Shown here: positions 1 through 6,048 of the stretch, piece by piece | Numbering within the stretch: position 1 is the first letter of the stretch | How the letters are laid out: the number at the start of each line of letters is the position of its first letter | DNA from: Cytophagales bacterium | GTDB taxonomy: Bacteria; Bacteroidota; Bacteroidia; Cytophagales; UBA9547 | Length of the DNA stretch: 6,048 bases | Assembly: GCA_025360395.1 (NCBI GenBank) | Contig: JANYCH010000139.1 | Coordinates: 1-6,048, forward strand | Direction of reading: 5' to 3' | Translations under genes and position numbers: made by a program | The notes under the pieces: generated by a model | What the model saw: the letters and a program-made list of their open reading frames with translations, nothing else | Told to the model about the DNA's origin: nothing | Database searches by the model: none

Positions 1-51
1 CCTCTGATCAAAGGTTAGAATACTTCTTTTAATCCAAAAAAATTTAAATAT

Positions 52-1305
52 CTAAAAAATCTCACCGAGATTAAAAAATACACTTTTAGCCCCTTTAACC
101 CCTATAGCAAAATCTATTGATAAATTTGTATTAGTGAACTTGTTGATTTTCAATCTGATTCCTGAACCAATTGCAGGATATGCTGTTTCAAAATCAAATG
201 TTTTTAAATTAGAAACGCTTTGAACACTTCCAAATATTACGCCTCCTAAAACTTTATTTCTGGTAATTGAAAACCTGTATTCAGTTTCAAAGCTTACAAG
301 ATTACTGCTTCTAAATCTTCCTTGAATATACCCCCTTCCCTGGTTATCATTTGCATCCCATCCAGTACTTGGCAAATCCAGGTAGGCTGGATTTCCTCCA
401 AAAGTCAGCCAGTTATAGCTCCAGAATGCCAAAACATTTGTACTCCTAAGTGGTAATTTTACATATTTACGAACATCAATTATCAATGACTGCCACTCAT
501 TGTTGCTTCCAAGGAAAGGCGTATTATACCTGTAACTTAAATACCCGTAAAACCGGTTTCCAATCGGATTCATCAAATTTCCTCTGGAATCATAAAGTAA
601 ATTTACCGTTGGTCCTGAGGCCACGGTTGTGTTTTGGTTTCCTACTAAGTATCGATCAAAATCTGATACAAAACCTGTGGAAAGTTGTTTTACATTATAA
701 TGATAGTCAATCTTATATCCCAACCCTGCATAAAAAGATTTATACAATTCTTTAAACACATTCTGATAAATTCTGATGTAGTTATAATTTATTAAAACCC
801 TGTCTTTAAAACTAGTATTAGGTCCTAAGCCGAAGGTAAAGGAAGGATATTTCATAAACCTCCAGTCTCCAACAAAATTATATTTATTAGCTTTTGGCCA
901 GATAGTAGATTTTGCTCTTATAATTAATTGTTCCCTAAAAGTATATACAGCCAAAATATCGGTTGTAGATAAATTTGTTCCGTATTTCTTATCGAGGTAA
1001 TAATAATTGCTAACCATCCCCCCAAATGCCCATCTCGTTGCCAAAGAATAATTTATATAGGGAAGAAGAGAAAAAACTGTAGCCTTTGAAGAGTCATGAT
1101 TTTCATAGGTTTTTATTTCAAGAGTATCAATCTCGATCTTCCTCTTAAATTTTTTTGAAAGAACATCAAAAATGTCCTTTGGCCTTACTTTTTTAATCGC
1201 TTGTACACTATCGGTTTTAATTGGTGCTTGGGCAAAAACTGACTTGGTAAAAAAATATATACACAACAAAAAAACTAAGGCATAACGCACAGAATACTTT
1301 ATCAA
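52..1305 (-). CDS. Omp85-superfamily (BamA/TamA-like, D15 surface antigen) outer-membrane beta-barrel protein without POTRA domains
   Basis: A 417-residue protein predicted to sit in the outer membrane. Residues 1-26 form a signal peptide (basic K3/R7, hydrophobic core ALVFLLCIYFF, cleavage near VFA-Q). Residues about 30-75 are a charged, Lys-rich periplasmic linker too short for a POTRA array. From about 78 to the end there are alternating aromatic/polar strands typical of a barrel. The Omp85 signatures are LLYDSRGN at 236-243, followed by NPIGNRFYG, and GRGYIQGRFR at 323-332, which matches the conserved (V/L/M)RG(F/Y) loop motif but with Gly before RG. The chain ends in GEIF, an aromatic C-terminal residue as expected for BamA-dependent insertion. 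The start is TTG at 1303-1305: an in-frame TAA lies five codons upstream and no in-frame ATG exists before the mature barrel; CTG two codons upstream is the alternative. It lies 69 bp downstream of the POTRA-bearing Omp85 gene, so co-transcription is likely. The superfamily is confident; the exact role (protein or lipid insertion, or export) cannot be told. Confidence 0.87.
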   Translation of the reverse strand: MIKYSVRYALVFLLCIYFFTKSVFAQAPIKTDSVQAIKKVRPKDIFDVLSKKFKRKIEIDTLEIKTYENHDSSKATVFSLLPYINYSLATRWAFGGMVSNYYYLDKKYGTNLSTTDILAVYTFREQLIIRAKSTIWPKANKYNFVGDWRFMKYPSFTFGLGPNTSFKDRVLINYNYIRIYQNVFKELYKSFYAGLGYKIDYHYNVKQLSTGFVSDFDRYLVGNQNTTVASGPTVNLLYDSRGNLMNPIGNRFYGYLSYRYNTPFLGSNNEWQSLIIDVRKYVKLPLRSTNVLAFWSYNWLTFGGNPAYLDLPSTGWDANDNQGRGYIQGRFRSSNLVSFETEYRFSITRNKVLGGVIFGSVQSVSNLKTFDFETAYPAIGSGIRLKINKFTNTNLSIDFAIGVKGAKSVFFNLGEIF

Positions 1306-1374
1306 TTTCAGGTAAAGTTATATACGAAAGTGAATATTGAAAGACTGATCATAAAATAAAGATTCATCAATATT
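1306..1374 (-). other. 69-bp gap between the two Omp85 genes
   Basis: This very A/T-rich spacer holds no gene. Read on the minus strand, I find no GC-rich hairpin followed by a T tract, so no intrinsic terminator separates the two Omp85 genes. A near match to a Bacteroidota-type promoter exists but is weak. The simplest reading is that the two genes are transcribed together. Confidence 0.5.
1333..1374. repeat. Short A/T inverted repeat, AATATTGA / TCAATATT
   Basis: AATATTGA at 1333-1340 is the exact reverse complement of TCAATATT at 1367-1374, with 26 bases between the arms. The second arm abuts the stop codon of the upstream Omp85 gene. The stem is 8 bp and almost all A/T, so it would be a feeble RNA hairpin. 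It could be a binding site, an mRNA-end structure or chance in A/T-rich DNA; chance is quite possible. Confidence 0.3.
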
Positions 1375-3150
1375 TTAAAATCTAGTGATATAACCAAAAT
1401 GGACCTTACTCTGGTTGAATTGAAGTTTTTGGGTTATGGACTGTCCCAGAGAATAAACAAAATTAAAAATTCCAGTATTGGTACTTAAACTAATGCCGGC
1501 ACCAACTCCAAAAGGCCAATCTTCAACTGAATCTGTTCCCAGCCGGTAATTCATGAAAGACTTTTCAGTAAACAAAAGTAAATATGAATTCTCATCCGTA
1601 AACTGTCTGAATTCTAATACTCCTGTTGAATAATATTCGGTATAAAAGAAGTTTTCGTTAAAGCCCCTTAAAGTTTTAAGTCCACCAATCTGAAAAAGGT
1701 CATTTGTAGCCAGGAAATTGTCATTGAACACTCTTCCTCCCCTTAAACCAGTTAATAATGTACTTCTTTTCCCTAACCGGAAAAAATGTTTAAAATCTCC
1801 TTTTAAATAAAACTGTGTAGTAGATGGTTTAACATCCATATATAGAGCTTCCGGTAAACGGCTGTTTCGCTTTATGGATTTCAAACCAACGTTCGCATCT
1901 AAAAAAATAATATTTCCGCTTTTAGGATAAAAATAATCATTCAGGTTATTCCATTCATAATCAATACCATATGTATTTAGGTTGAAATCCAAAAACGGTG
2001 GTTTTGTATATTTAGAATACAATTTGGTGCTTAGCAAACGAGATTGCTTGCTTCCAACATAAAAGCCAATTTTTGTACTTCCTGTTAAATTGAAATTGGT
2101 TTTCAAAACACCTGTAACTGTTTGAAAGGTTGTGTCTTGCTTCAATAATTGAAATGATGGAATTATATTCATGGCTGAACCAAAAAGGTTAGGGTGAAGG
2201 TATTCCATGTCAATTTGCTGAGATTCAGGCTTTAATCTTTTCCATTCTATTCTCAATCCCTTTCCTTTTCCTCCCATATTTTTAAGGTTAAGGTTGAACT
2301 CACCTGTAATAAGCAATTTATTGCTCTTTGTATTCCCAGATTGTTGGTTTGGGAGAAACCCGGCCACACCATCAACCTGGTTTGCCTTTCTGTCCTCAAA
2401 ATAGAACCTTACTACTGCCTTTCCATCAATAAAGCTAACGGTAGGTTCATCTGTTACTCTTAAATAAGGTAATTGTTTAAGTAATTTATTTGCATTATCA
2501 ACCGTATTTTGATTGTAGGGATCTCTTAACCTGATTTTAGTATAATTAGATAAAAATTTCTTTTTGATTTTAGTCTTTCCTAAAACCTGAAGTGAATCGA
2601 ATACAATAAATGGTCCTGCTACAATTTTCAATTTCCCATGTAACAATTTATTACTCTGTGAGATCGAATCAAGGAAAATATAAGCAAAAGGAAATCCAAT
2701 AGTTTGATAATAATCAATCAGCTTTTTTTCTGCTCTGAAAAATTCCTTGTAAGAAAATTTATGAATTTCATTAAAAGTACCTTTCAATCCGGTCCTTCTT
2801 AAAGCGGTCGGACTTATAGATTCTGTATTTACATAAGCCTTTCTGTAAACTTCGCCTGTAAAAACATATAAACGTAAGGTATCACTCTTAACACTGCCTG
2901 AATCTACGCCCGCTGTAAGGTAGCCCAAAGAATGCAAGTGCATTATAATCTGGTTGGTTTTTTTATAAACATCTAATGAATCCTTGAAGAAAAACGACAA
3001 AGAACTTGTTTGGAAATGTTTTCTTAGATCCTGATAAGGTTCAAAATGAACATGCATTAATTTTTGGGCAAATCCATTTTCAGATATTGCTCCTAACAGC
3101 ATTATCAGAATCAAAACAAACCTGATATTATGTAATTTGTATATTGCCAA
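1375..3150 (-). CDS. BamA/TamA-family outer-membrane protein with periplasmic POTRA-like domains
   Basis: A 591-residue Omp85 protein. Residues 1-29 are a signal peptide (K5, R10, core FVLILIMLLGAI, cleavage near GFA-Q). Residues about 30-252 resemble successive POTRA units. The clearest is at about 183-252: FDSLQVLGKTKI, then a helix ending in LLKQLPYLRV, then two strands to VVRFYFEDR. An earlier unit spans about 104-178, with a possible partial one at 55-100. The barrel runs from about 258 to 591, with the diagnostic FQIGG...LRGF motif at 487-497 (the lid-loop motif of Omp85 proteins) and a terminal YITRF strand ending in Phe. BamA itself is usually longer with five POTRA domains, so this is more likely a TamA-like or lineage-specific paralogue than the essential BamA. 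The start is TTG at 3148-3150: an in-frame TGA lies ten codons upstream, and the first in-frame ATG (codon 17) would cut the signal peptide in half. It heads a probable two-gene unit with the next Omp85 gene and is divergent from hemW. Confidence 0.88.
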   Translation of the reverse strand: MAIYKLHNIRFVLILIMLLGAISENGFAQKLMHVHFEPYQDLRKHFQTSSLSFFFKDSLDVYKKTNQIIMHLHSLGYLTAGVDSGSVKSDTLRLYVFTGEVYRKAYVNTESISPTALRRTGLKGTFNEIHKFSYKEFFRAEKKLIDYYQTIGFPFAYIFLDSISQSNKLLHGKLKIVAGPFIVFDSLQVLGKTKIKKKFLSNYTKIRLRDPYNQNTVDNANKLLKQLPYLRVTDEPTVSFIDGKAVVRFYFEDRKANQVDGVAGFLPNQQSGNTKSNKLLITGEFNLNLKNMGGKGKGLRIEWKRLKPESQQIDMEYLHPNLFGSAMNIIPSFQLLKQDTTFQTVTGVLKTNFNLTGSTKIGFYVGSKQSRLLSTKLYSKYTKPPFLDFNLNTYGIDYEWNNLNDYFYPKSGNIIFLDANVGLKSIKRNSRLPEALYMDVKPSTTQFYLKGDFKHFFRLGKRSTLLTGLRGGRVFNDNFLATNDLFQIGGLKTLRGFNENFFYTEYYSTGVLEFRQFTDENSYLLLFTEKSFMNYRLGTDSVEDWPFGVGAGISLSTNTGIFNFVYSLGQSITQKLQFNQSKVHFGYITRF

Positions 3151-3186
3151 ACTAAGAATTAAATGAGCAGGATTTCAGCTGAAAAC
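3151..3186. promoter_or_regulatory. Very short divergent junction between the Omp85 unit and hemW
   Basis: The minus-strand TTG start is at 3150 and the plus-strand ATG is at 3163 or, more likely, 3187. That leaves 12 or 36 bp, too little for two separate promoters with leaders, so promoter elements on at least one side must overlap the opposing gene. I find no exact Bacteroidota -7 (TAnnTTTG) with a -33 TTTG on either strand here. TAATTTG at 3133-3139 is a near match on the plus strand, one base short, with no convincing -33. The divergent arrangement is directly seen; the promoter itself is inferred. Confidence 0.35.
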
Positions 3187-4311
3187 ATGTTTGGTATTTA
3201 TATTCATATTCCATTTTGCAGGAAAGCATGTCATTATTGTGACTTCCATTTCAGTACAAATCTCTCAAATAAAACGGAGATGGTTCTGGCAATAGTGCAC
3301 GAGCTTCATCAAAGGAAGGATTTTTTTTACAATAAAAGTGTCGAAACTATCTATTTAGGAGGTGGTACTCCCTCAATCTTATCAGATTCAGAACTTTCGT
3401 TAATAATGGAAACAATTCATTTAGAATATAATGTGAATCCAGAGGCTGAAGTAACAATTGAATGCAATCCGGAAGATATCACTTTGGAAAAGCTTTCTCA
3501 TTTTAAAAATTTAGGAATTAACAGATTAAGTATTGGTATACAGACCTTCAACAATGATGTTTTACAATTCTTAAATAGATCTCATTCAAGTGAACAGGCA
3601 GATTTAGCGGTAAAACTTTCACAGGATCTAGGGTTTGACAATATTACTGTGGACCTGATGTATGCTCTGCCTGGTTCCAATTTAGATATACTTCAATCAG
3701 ATTTAGACAAAACCACGTCTCTGGAAGTTCCACATATATCAGCCTATTGTTTTACCCTGGAAGAAAAAACTGTTTTTGGTAAGATGGCAAAGCAGAACAA
3801 ATTACAAAAAAATGAAGATTCTATGGAACAATTTCATTATGAAAAGCTTCATAAACATCTCATTAATATTGGATATGAACAGTACGAAATCTCAAATTTT
3901 GCCCAAAACGAAAAATATTCCAGACACAACACTGCGTATTGGTTCGGAAGATCTTATTTGGGAATTGGTCCGGGAGCCCATTCTTTCAATGGAAGGTCAA
4001 GGCAATGGAATATCAGCAATAATGCTTTATATATTCAGAAAACTATGCAGAATGACATGGCATTCGAAATAGAAATCCTAACCAAAAATGATATTTTTAA
4101 CGAAGGAATTTTAACCAGCCTCAGAACTAAATGGGGAATAGATGTTAAAAAGTTGTTCCAACAATCTAATATTGATTTGTTCAAGGAAAAACACAAAGAA
4201 ATAGTGAATAAGAAGAATTCAGGCTTGTTATATCAAACAGAAAGCAATTTGTTTCTCACTGAAAAAGGAAAATTATTAGCTGATGCAATAATCGTAGATC
4301 TGATGATTTGA
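3163..4311 (+). CDS. hemW: Radical SAM family heme chaperone HemW
   Basis: A 382-residue cytoplasmic radical-SAM enzyme-like protein, full length for HemW. The [4Fe-4S]-binding motif is C19-xxx-C23-xx-C26 inside IPFCRKACHYCDF. The position after Asp is Phe (F28), as in HemW, whereas true HemN coproporphyrinogen dehydrogenases carry a further Cys (CxC). Other family landmarks are GGGTP at 66-70 (SAM-binding region), ECNPEDIT at 100-107, RLSIGIQTF at 121-129, VDLMYALPG at 163-171 and HNTAYW at 255-260, the HNxxYW motif tied to heme binding in HemW. The C-terminal region (FLTEKGKLLAD) is a typical small winged-helix-like tail. Family knowledge says HemW binds heme and hands it to target haemoproteins; older annotations wrongly call it oxygen-independent coproporphyrinogen III oxidase. 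The real start is probably the ATG at 3187 (MFGIYIHIPFC), because homologues usually begin just before this strand and the first eight residues look unconserved. It is a single gene, divergent from the Omp85 pair and convergent with tolC. Confidence 0.95.
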   Translation: MSRISAENMFGIYIHIPFCRKACHYCDFHFSTNLSNKTEMVLAIVHELHQRKDFFYNKSVETIYLGGGTPSILSDSELSLIMETIHLEYNVNPEAEVTIECNPEDITLEKLSHFKNLGINRLSIGIQTFNNDVLQFLNRSHSSEQADLAVKLSQDLGFDNITVDLMYALPGSNLDILQSDLDKTTSLEVPHISAYCFTLEEKTVFGKMAKQNKLQKNEDSMEQFHYEKLHKHLINIGYEQYEISNFAQNEKYSRHNTAYWFGRSYLGIGPGAHSFNGRSRQWNISNNALYIQKTMQNDMAFEIEILTKNDIFNEGILTSLRTKWGIDVKKLFQQSNIDLFKEKHKEIVNKKNSGLLYQTESNLFLTEKGKLLADAIIVDLMI

Positions 4312-4374
4312 GATGAAAAAGTAACGCAAATTTTTCCCTCCAAAACCAACCAATTTACCATAATAAGGGAATCA
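4312..4374. other. Convergent 63-bp gap between hemW and tolC
   Basis: Both flanking genes end here, so this is where transcription from each side should stop. The only symmetry I see is TTCCCT (4334-4339) with AGGGAA (4366-4371), a 6-bp stem around a 26-base loop, with five T's overlapping the left arm (4331-4335). That is too weak and wide to call a bidirectional terminator with confidence. No gene fits in the gap. Confidence 0.4.
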
Positions 4375-5805
4375 TTAGAATGGGATAAGTTCTTCCATTC
4401 GTCCTGCTTTATAATATAATTCACAATAGGCTTTAAAAACCTCAGTATTGACCTTGATACTTTTCAAAGTAGCTTCGATGGCTTTTGAGTCATAAAAATT
4501 GATTTTAAGTAAGCTCCCTTCTCCCGCGTTGTATTTCAAAACTTCGGCATTCCTTACTTTAATGTAATTTGCGGTAGCCAACTGTTGAGTGACTTTATTT
4601 TTTATACTATTATTTAATTTATTCTGTGATATCCGAATCTGATTGGTAGTTTCAACTTTAAGATATTGTTGCTCCCAATTGACCTGCTCAATCTTAAGTT
4701 TAGTCTCTTTAAATTTCGCCCTCTCTTTTCTGACAAATAAAGGCTGATTTAAAGTAATTATAATTTTATTATTGTCCGAAATGTAGTCTGAACTCGTAAT
4801 ATTATTCGGAATGGAAGTAAAGCTATTGGTTAAAAATTTGCCAGTAACATCAAAATTAGGTAACAAATAATCTCTTGCCAGTCTTTTATCAATCGTTAGA
4901 GAGCTTAACTTCAATTTCATTTTAGTAAGATCCGGATGAGCAGGCAAAGCATTTTCAATAAACTGTGCTGACAGCGCATGATCAATCTGCAAAAAGGTCG
5001 AATCTGGAACCGGCATTAATCCTGAAACCATTTCTCTGGGCATTTCCTTCTCATCCCAAATAAAATTTGAAGCTATTAATTGTAAATTAAGCATATCGGT
5101 ATTGGCCTGTTGTAAGTCCGCTGTACGTTCATACATCAGCAAGGATGATTCAACTGAATCGATCAAACTTGCATCACCTACAGAAATAACAGCCTTAACC
5201 ATGTTAAAGTTTTGAACCGCGTTGGCCAGGCTATTTTTAATTGCAAGGAATTTCTGGTAGGCAAAATACCAATCCCAGTACGCATACGAAGCATCATAAA
5301 TAAGTTTGTTCAGGGCTTTTTGCTTTTCAGCCTCTCCCATTTTTGACATTAGCCTAGCTTGTTTTATGGCAGCCCTACGATAATCTATAATCATACCCTG
5401 ACCAACAGGTAGTGTATAACCAATGTAACCTAAACCTCCATCAGGGGTATAATCTGTTGGATTTTGATATAATCCAGTATTATCCTCATATCCCGCTGAA
5501 AAGTCACCTATCCAGGCAGGAACTTTCAAGTAATTGTCAAAATAGCCATAATAAAGTTTTCCTGCATAAGTTTTACGGGTGTAATCACTATGGATCAACG
5601 GGTCAAAAGTACCCCGAGATCGTTTTATCTCAAGCTTGGCAATGTTATTGGAAATATTGGCTTGCTTGCTTATCGGATGAAATTCCTTAACTATTTTAAT
5701 ATAGGTTTTAAAACTCAAAGCAACCGGAATACTGTCACTTGCCCATGATCCTGTACAAATGAGAGCGAAAAGAAAGAGAGTAAAAAAGGTTTTGGATCTG
5801 AACAT
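4375..5805 (-). CDS. TolC-family outer-membrane efflux/secretion channel
   Basis: A 476-residue outer-membrane factor that would trimerise into a channel-tunnel joining a periplasmic adaptor to the outside. Residues 1-22 are a signal peptide (R3, K5, core FFTLFLFALIC, cleavage near SWA-S). C17 is not in a proper lipobox, so it is not predicted to be a lipoprotein. The two-fold TolC repeat is visible: a first helical half with VGDASLIDSVES (209-220), preceded by the strand region around YIGYTLPVGQG (127-137), and a second half with LLPNFDVTGKF (314-324), ITLNQPLF (350-357) and NAGEGSLLKIN (426-436). Length is normal for the family. The ATG at 5803-5805 lies 2 bp after the stop of the adaptor gene, with a purine-rich AAAGAGAAG just upstream as a possible ribosome site, which indicates translational coupling in one operon. 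The substrate is unknown; the HlyD-type partner suggests peptide/protein secretion or drug export. Confidence 0.93.
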   Translation of the reverse strand: MFRSKTFFTLFLFALICTGSWASDSIPVALSFKTYIKIVKEFHPISKQANISNNIAKLEIKRSRGTFDPLIHSDYTRKTYAGKLYYGYFDNYLKVPAWIGDFSAGYEDNTGLYQNPTDYTPDGGLGYIGYTLPVGQGMIIDYRRAAIKQARLMSKMGEAEKQKALNKLIYDASYAYWDWYFAYQKFLAIKNSLANAVQNFNMVKAVISVGDASLIDSVESSLLMYERTADLQQANTDMLNLQLIASNFIWDEKEMPREMVSGLMPVPDSTFLQIDHALSAQFIENALPAHPDLTKMKLKLSSLTIDKRLARDYLLPNFDVTGKFLTNSFTSIPNNITSSDYISDNNKIIITLNQPLFVRKERAKFKETKLKIEQVNWEQQYLKVETTNQIRISQNKLNNSIKNKVTQQLATANYIKVRNAEVLKYNAGEGSLLKINFYDSKAIEATLKSIKVNTEVFKAYCELYYKAGRMEELIPF

Positions 5806-5807
5806 TG

Positions 5808-6048
5808 TTACTTCTCTTTAATAACTTTTTTATCAGCCTTTTTCCCATCATTAGCTGGGAAGCCATTCAGTTCTCTCCACAATTCGTACCAGATAGGAAC
5901 ATCGTTCAACATAACCCAACCCTTAACTCCTGAACCCATTGGCAAAACTGAAGGCCATGGTTTCTGTTCCACCTTGTCGGGCACAACTAAAATTCGGTAC
6001 ATACCGTCTGTGTCAACCTTATCAATCACTTTTATTTCTCCGCCAAAA
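5808..6048 (-). CDS. HlyD-family periplasmic adaptor (membrane fusion protein), C-terminal part only
   Basis: The reading frame is open to the right edge of the window, so the 5' part of the gene is missing; 79 codons are visible. The GTG at 6027-6029 is not a start: the frame continues upstream through FGGEIK without a stop. The visible part is the end of the membrane-proximal domain of an HlyD-like adaptor: GMYRILVVPD, then GSGVKGWVMLNDVPIWYELW, then a Lys-rich tail (GKKADKK...IKEK). The strand pattern with a Gly-rich turn before a short helix toward the membrane, and the TolC gene directly downstream (2-bp gap), fit Bacteroidota secretion adaptors. It would link an inner-membrane transporter to the TolC channel. 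The lipoyl and coiled-coil hairpin domains should lie beyond the edge. The assignment rests on a short fragment plus context, so it is probable rather than certain. Confidence 0.75.
   Translation of the reverse strand, partial: FGGEIKVIDKVDTDGMYRILVVPDKVEQKPWPSVLPMGSGVKGWVMLNDVPIWYELWRELNGFPANDGKKADKKVIKEK

Noticed and set aside
450..755. Plus-strand open frame of 101 codons inside the barrel-only Omp85 gene
   Set aside because: It lies fully antisense to a well-supported gene, has no recognisable domain or signal peptide, and its composition looks like an antisense shadow.
1313..1342. Possible minus-strand promoter: TTTC, 18-base spacer, TAACTTTA
   Set aside because: Each element misses the Bacteroidota consensus (TTTG / TAnnTTTG) by one base, and the implied transcript would start almost at the TTG start codon; in A/T-rich DNA this is easily chance.
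3776..4072. Plus-strand open frame of 98 codons inside hemW
   Set aside because: It is a shifted frame within a clearly conserved gene and shows no family features.
4334..4371. Possible bidirectional terminator in the convergent gap (TTCCCT / AGGGAA)
   Set aside because: The stem is only 6 bp with a 26-base loop, and no T tract follows the stem directly on either strand, so it is not supported as an intrinsic terminator.
4233..4424. Minus-strand open frame of 63 codons spanning the hemW-tolC junction
   Set aside because: It overlaps the 3' ends of both genes, has no signal peptide or known motif, and is best explained as a shadow frame.
5412..5690. Plus-strand open frame of 92 codons inside tolC
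   Set aside because: It is antisense to the conserved tolC coding region and shows no recognisable feature.
6027..6029. GTG as the start of a small 73-residue protein
   Set aside because: The frame stays open to the window edge without a stop, and the sequence reads as the C-terminus of an HlyD-like adaptor, so this is an internal Val codon.

Overview
This 6 kb window looks like a piece of an AT-rich Bacteroidota chromosome (Cytophagales/Sphingobacteriales-like; a guess from protein style, not a measured placement). The pointers are: outer-membrane proteins with aromatic C-terminal residues, Bacteroidota-style TolC and Omp85 sequences, no strong Shine-Dalgarno sites ahead of most genes, and short A/T-rich gaps. 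The window is almost fully coding: four complete genes and one cut by the right edge. I see no rRNA, tRNA, CRISPR array, transposase or phage gene.

Left part (52-3150, minus strand): two consecutive Omp85-superfamily (BamA/TamA-like) outer-membrane proteins. The first in transcription order (1375-3150) has a signal peptide, a periplasmic part that reads like POTRA domains, and a beta-barrel with the LRGF motif. The second (52-1305) has a signal peptide, a short charged linker and a barrel with an RGY motif, but no POTRA array. They are 69 bp apart and probably co-transcribed. Both seem to start at TTG.

Middle (3163-4311, plus strand): hemW, a radical-SAM heme chaperone with CxxxCxxC followed by DF, and the HNxxYW motif. 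It is divergent from the Omp85 pair with only 12 bp (annotated ATG) or 36 bp (more likely downstream ATG at 3187) between start codons, so promoters on one or both sides must lie inside the opposing coding sequence.

Right part (4375-6048, minus strand): the 3' end of a HlyD-like periplasmic adaptor gene, followed after 2 bp by a TolC-family outer-membrane channel gene. The pair is the periplasm/outer-membrane half of a tripartite export system; the inner-membrane pump, if linked, lies beyond the right edge.

The common theme is the cell envelope: outer-membrane protein insertion or export on the left, tripartite export on the right, and an unrelated cofactor chaperone between them. I found no strong evidence for a previously undescribed system. 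The most interesting points are the paired POTRA-plus/POTRA-minus Omp85 genes, their TTG starts and the very tight divergent junction.
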